In this document: positions 13,901 through 15,532 of the stretch, piece by piece | Layout: each line of letters opens with the position of its first letter | Numbering within the stretch: position 1 is the first letter of the stretch | Source: PWPS01 sp964507105 | Lineage (GTDB): Bacteria > Patescibacteriota > Minisyncoccia > Minisyncoccales > PWPS01 | Assembly (NCBI GenBank): GCA_964507105.1 | Contig: CAZDOR010000013.1 | Coordinates: 1-15,532 of the forward strand | DNA length: 15,532 nt | Direction: 5' to 3' | Program-made: the position numbers and the translations under genes | The notes under the pieces: generated by a model | Told to the model about the DNA's origin: nothing | Database searches by the model: none | What the model saw: the letters and a program-made list of their open reading frames with translations, nothing else

Positions 13901-14104
13901 ATGAAAATAACTAAAGACTCAACATTGGAAGAAATATTAAATCACCCCGAAGGGCGGAAAATAATGGCTAAATATGAGGTTCCCTGTCTGGGGTGCCCCA
14001 TGGCAGCCATGGAGATGAAGGATTTAAAAATTAAAGAAATTGCAGACAAATATGATTTGGATTTGAAATCGATACTTGATGATTTAAATCATGAAAACAA
14101 ATGA
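13901..14104 (+). CDS. DUF1858 small CxxC protein (possible redox or sulfur-carrier protein)
   Basis: This 67-residue protein is all-helical in character and begins MKITKDSTLEEILNHPEG. It has the family's CxxC, Cys29 and Cys32, in VPCLGCPMA. DUF1858 domains are also annotated as a hybrid-cluster-protein-associated redox disulfide domain; their biochemical role is not established to my knowledge. Here it lies nine bases after mnmA and overlaps thiI by ATGA, inside an operon devoted to sulfur transfer. That position suggests a persulfide carrier or a thiol reductant for MnmA/ThiI; this is inference only. It has no signal peptide and should be cytosolic. It is too short to contain a catalytic domain of its own. 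No Shine-Dalgarno sequence precedes the ATG. Confidence 0.85.
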   Translation: MKITKDSTLEEILNHPEGRKIMAKYEVPCLGCPMAAMEMKDLKIKEIADKYDLDLKSILDDLNHENK

Positions 14105-15255
14105 ATCATGTAGTCTGCCATTATTCTGAAATCGGGCTTAAAGGGAAAAATAGGAGCTTTTTTGAAAAAAAGCTGGTTTCAAATATAAAATATATTCTTC
14201 CGAAAAATAGTTTTTCAAGTGTAAAGAGGCCGGAGGGAAGAATCATTATTCGTTTAAACGATGACGCGGATCAAGAGGAGGTCCGCTCTTCTTTGAAGAA
14301 GGTGTTTGGGTTGGCTCATTTTAGTTTTGCAAAGAAAGTGGAAACCGATTTGGAAAAAATAAAAAACGAAGCAGTCAGTTTTTTGGCCGGAAAAAATTTA
14401 TCTCCTCGCTCTTTTCGAGTAACCACCAAGCGATCGGATAAAAGTTTCCCCCACACCTCTCCCGAGGTTAGTAGGGATGTTGGGGCAGAAATATTCAAGA
14501 ATTTTGAATGGGAGGTGGATCTCGAAAATTATGATCTCAATCTTTTTGTTGAAATTACTAAAGAAGCTACTTATCTTTATTTAGAAAAAAATGCCGGGTA
14601 CGGTGGATTGCCGACCTTTTCCAGCGGTAAGGGGATCCTTCTTTTATCCGGTGGAATAGATTCGCCGGTGGCCGGTTTCAAGATGATGAAAAGAGGTTTG
14701 GGGCTGGACTTTATTCATTTTCATGCTTATCCGATGGTTTCCAACGACTCCATCAAAAAAGCGGAAAAGTTATTTGAAAAATTGAAAAAATATTCACCCG
14801 GAAGTAAACTTTTTCTAATTCCCTTTGGTGAAATTCAAAAGAAAGTGCGAACTACGATTCCGGAAAAATACAGAATACTTTTTTATAGAAGATTAATGCT
14901 TATAATTTCGGAGCGAGTTGCTCAGCGTCGAAGTGCAAAATGCTTAATTACCGGCGAGAGTCTCGGTCAAGTATCTTCCCAAACACTTTCCAATATGCGC
15001 GTTACGGAACAAGCAGTCAATTTACCCGTATTGCGGCCTTTAGTAGGAGAAAACAAAAATGAAATAATTTCATTGGCTAAAGAAATAAAAACCTACGAAA
15101 TTTCAGTTCTGCCGGATCAAGACTGTTGTACACTTTTCAATCCTCGAAAACCGGAAACAAAAGCGAACTTGAAAAGAGTGCTAAAAATTGGACAAGATCT
15201 TGAACTTGAGGCCTCGATAGGGAAATCAATTAAAAATAAACGGGTTTTAACTTGA
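14101..15255 (+). CDS. thiI: tRNA 4-thiouridine synthase ThiI, short form without rhodanese domain
   Basis: It adenylates U8 of tRNAs and installs sulfur to form 4-thiouridine; in other organisms it also serves thiamin thiazole synthesis. The N-terminal ferredoxin-like region begins HYSEIGLKGKNRSFFE. The THUMP domain (about 60-165) contains RSFRVTTKRSDKSFP. The PP-loop SGGIDSP is at 183-189, and ITGESLGQVSSQTLSNM near 285-300 is a ThiI signature. The active-site pair DCC (C342, C343) sits in LPDQDCCTLFNPRKPETKA. It ends at residue 384, so the C-terminal rhodanese domain of Escherichia coli ThiI (total about 480 residues) is absent, as in Bacillus-type enzymes. Its ATG overlaps the TGA of the DUF1858 gene, implying coupled translation. 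Sulfur would come from IscS encoded in the same operon. Confidence 0.96.
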   Translation: MNHVVCHYSEIGLKGKNRSFFEKKLVSNIKYILPKNSFSSVKRPEGRIIIRLNDDADQEEVRSSLKKVFGLAHFSFAKKVETDLEKIKNEAVSFLAGKNLSPRSFRVTTKRSDKSFPHTSPEVSRDVGAEIFKNFEWEVDLENYDLNLFVEITKEATYLYLEKNAGYGGLPTFSSGKGILLLSGGIDSPVAGFKMMKRGLGLDFIHFHAYPMVSNDSIKKAEKLFEKLKKYSPGSKLFLIPFGEIQKKVRTTIPEKYRILFYRRLMLIISERVAQRRSAKCLITGESLGQVSSQTLSNMRVTEQAVNLPVLRPLVGENKNEIISLAKEIKTYEISVLPDQDCCTLFNPRKPETKANLKRVLKIGQDLELEASIGKSIKNKRVLT

Positions 15256-15279
15256 TTTTTTCGTGGTGTCGGTTATAAT
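15252..15279 (+). promoter_or_regulatory. Sigma-70 type promoter of the DUF5679 gene
   Basis: TTGATT (15252-15257) and a perfect TATAAT (15274-15279) are 16 bases apart. The -35 element overlaps the stop codon of thiI. Transcription starting near 15286 would give a leader of about 70 bases, which contains the palindrome GTCGATCGAC (15326-15335) about 22 bases before the start codon. Confidence 0.65.
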
Positions 15280-15357
15280 GAGTTTGAGTTAGGTTCAATT
15301 AAGTTAAAATCTGTTTTAAAAAAAGGTCGATCGACAAGAAACCAACATGAAAATAAT

Positions 15358-15516
15358 ATGTCTGAAGCATATTGTGTAAAATGCAAAGCTAAAAGAGAAA
15401 TGGAAAACGAAGAGGAAGTAACCATGAAAGGTAAGGGCGGAACAAAAAGAAGAGCTCTTTCCGGAAAATGTCCTGAATGTGGAACTAAAATGTTCAGGAT
15501 TCTCGGAAAAGCGTAA
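15358..15516 (+). CDS. DUF5679 small zinc-ribbon protein
   Basis: This 52-residue protein reads MSEAYCVKCKAK at its start and has a second cysteine pair in GKCPECGTKMFRI near its end. The CxxC (C6, C9) and CxxC (C38, C41) knuckles, about 28 residues apart, form a zinc ribbon, and the middle is highly charged and lysine-rich (EVTMKGKGGTKRRALSG). This matches my recollection of DUF5679, a family common in CPR bacteria; its function is unknown, though a nucleic-acid or ribosome-related role would suit a basic zinc ribbon (inference). It has its own promoter. No Shine-Dalgarno sequence precedes the ATG, which is in the AATATG context shared by several genes here. An upstream ATG at 15348 is out of frame. 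Confidence 0.88.
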   Translation: MSEAYCVKCKAKREMENEEEVTMKGKGGTKRRALSGKCPECGTKMFRILGKA

Positions 15517-15532
15517 TCTTTTTGATAAACTC

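Noticed and set aside
15284..15310. Second promoter-like pair TTGAGT / TAAAAT before the DUF5679 gene
   Set aside because: Spacing is 15 bases and the hexamers are weaker than the TTGATT/TATAAT pair just upstream.
15348..15380. Possible 10-codon upstream ORF overlapping the DUF5679 start
   Set aside because: It is out of frame, very short and has no ribosome-binding signal; chance ATG in an AT-rich leader.
1..15532. Mobile elements, CRISPR arrays, defence or phage systems
   Set aside because: No transposase, integrase, direct-repeat array, terminal inverted repeats or toxin-antitoxin genes were seen; the window is housekeeping throughout.

Overview
The window is a dense, almost entirely plus-strand stretch of housekeeping DNA from an AT-rich bacterium. 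Genes are short, gaps are tiny and several pairs overlap by ATGA. TGA, TAA and TAG-type stops are used normally: TGA ends korB, glmR, thiI and the DUF1858 gene, so this is not a UGA-recoding lineage. The gene repertoire (a ferredoxin-dependent 2-oxoacid oxidoreductase with a divergent ThDP pocket, a divergent FolD, a tiny DUF5679 zinc-ribbon protein, a membrane PH-domain protein, almost no Shine-Dalgarno sequences) best fits a Patescibacteria/CPR genome. That placement is an inference from gene content; no rRNA or other lineage marker is present.

Region 1 (4-8569) is a probable operon: glmS, korA, korB, glmR (yvcK), an archaeal-type glmU, a GlcNAc kinase of the BadF/BadG type and glyA. GlmS makes glucosamine-6-phosphate, the GlmU-like protein acetylates and uridylylates the 1-phosphate to give UDP-GlcNAc, GlmR is known elsewhere as a UDP-GlcNAc-sensing partner of GlmS, and the kinase can return free GlcNAc to the pool. 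The phosphoglucosamine mutase (GlmM) is not in the window. The korAB pair, which oxidises a 2-oxoacid to acyl-CoA with ferredoxin, sits between glmS and glmR without an obvious biochemical link.

Region 2 (8572-10665) begins with an extended -10 promoter placed so close to the start codon that the message should be nearly leaderless. It carries a 68-residue two-helix membrane protein, a membrane-anchored bacterial PH-domain protein, folD and a PAP2 phosphatase. FolD pairs metabolically with the upstream GlyA (one-carbon/folate).

Region 3 (10680-10938) is the only sizeable non-coding stretch (about 270 bases). It holds a minus-strand tRNA-Leu(CAA) with its own promoter and terminator, and the divergent promoter and palindromic operator of the next operon.

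Region 4 (10939-15255) is a sulfur-trafficking operon: an Rrf2/IscR-type regulator with three cysteines, IscS, IscU, MnmA, a 67-residue DUF1858 CxxC protein and a ThiI without a rhodanese domain. It joins Fe-S cluster assembly to tRNA thiolation (s2U34 and s4U8) and, through the palindrome over the transcription start, is probably autoregulated. The DUF1858 protein, translationally coupled to thiI, is the best candidate here for a new component: a possible sulfur carrier or cysteine reductant for rhodanese-less ThiI.

Region 5 (15252-15532) has a good sigma-70 promoter and a 52-residue DUF5679 zinc-ribbon gene. No mobile elements, CRISPR arrays, defence genes or phage genes were seen.
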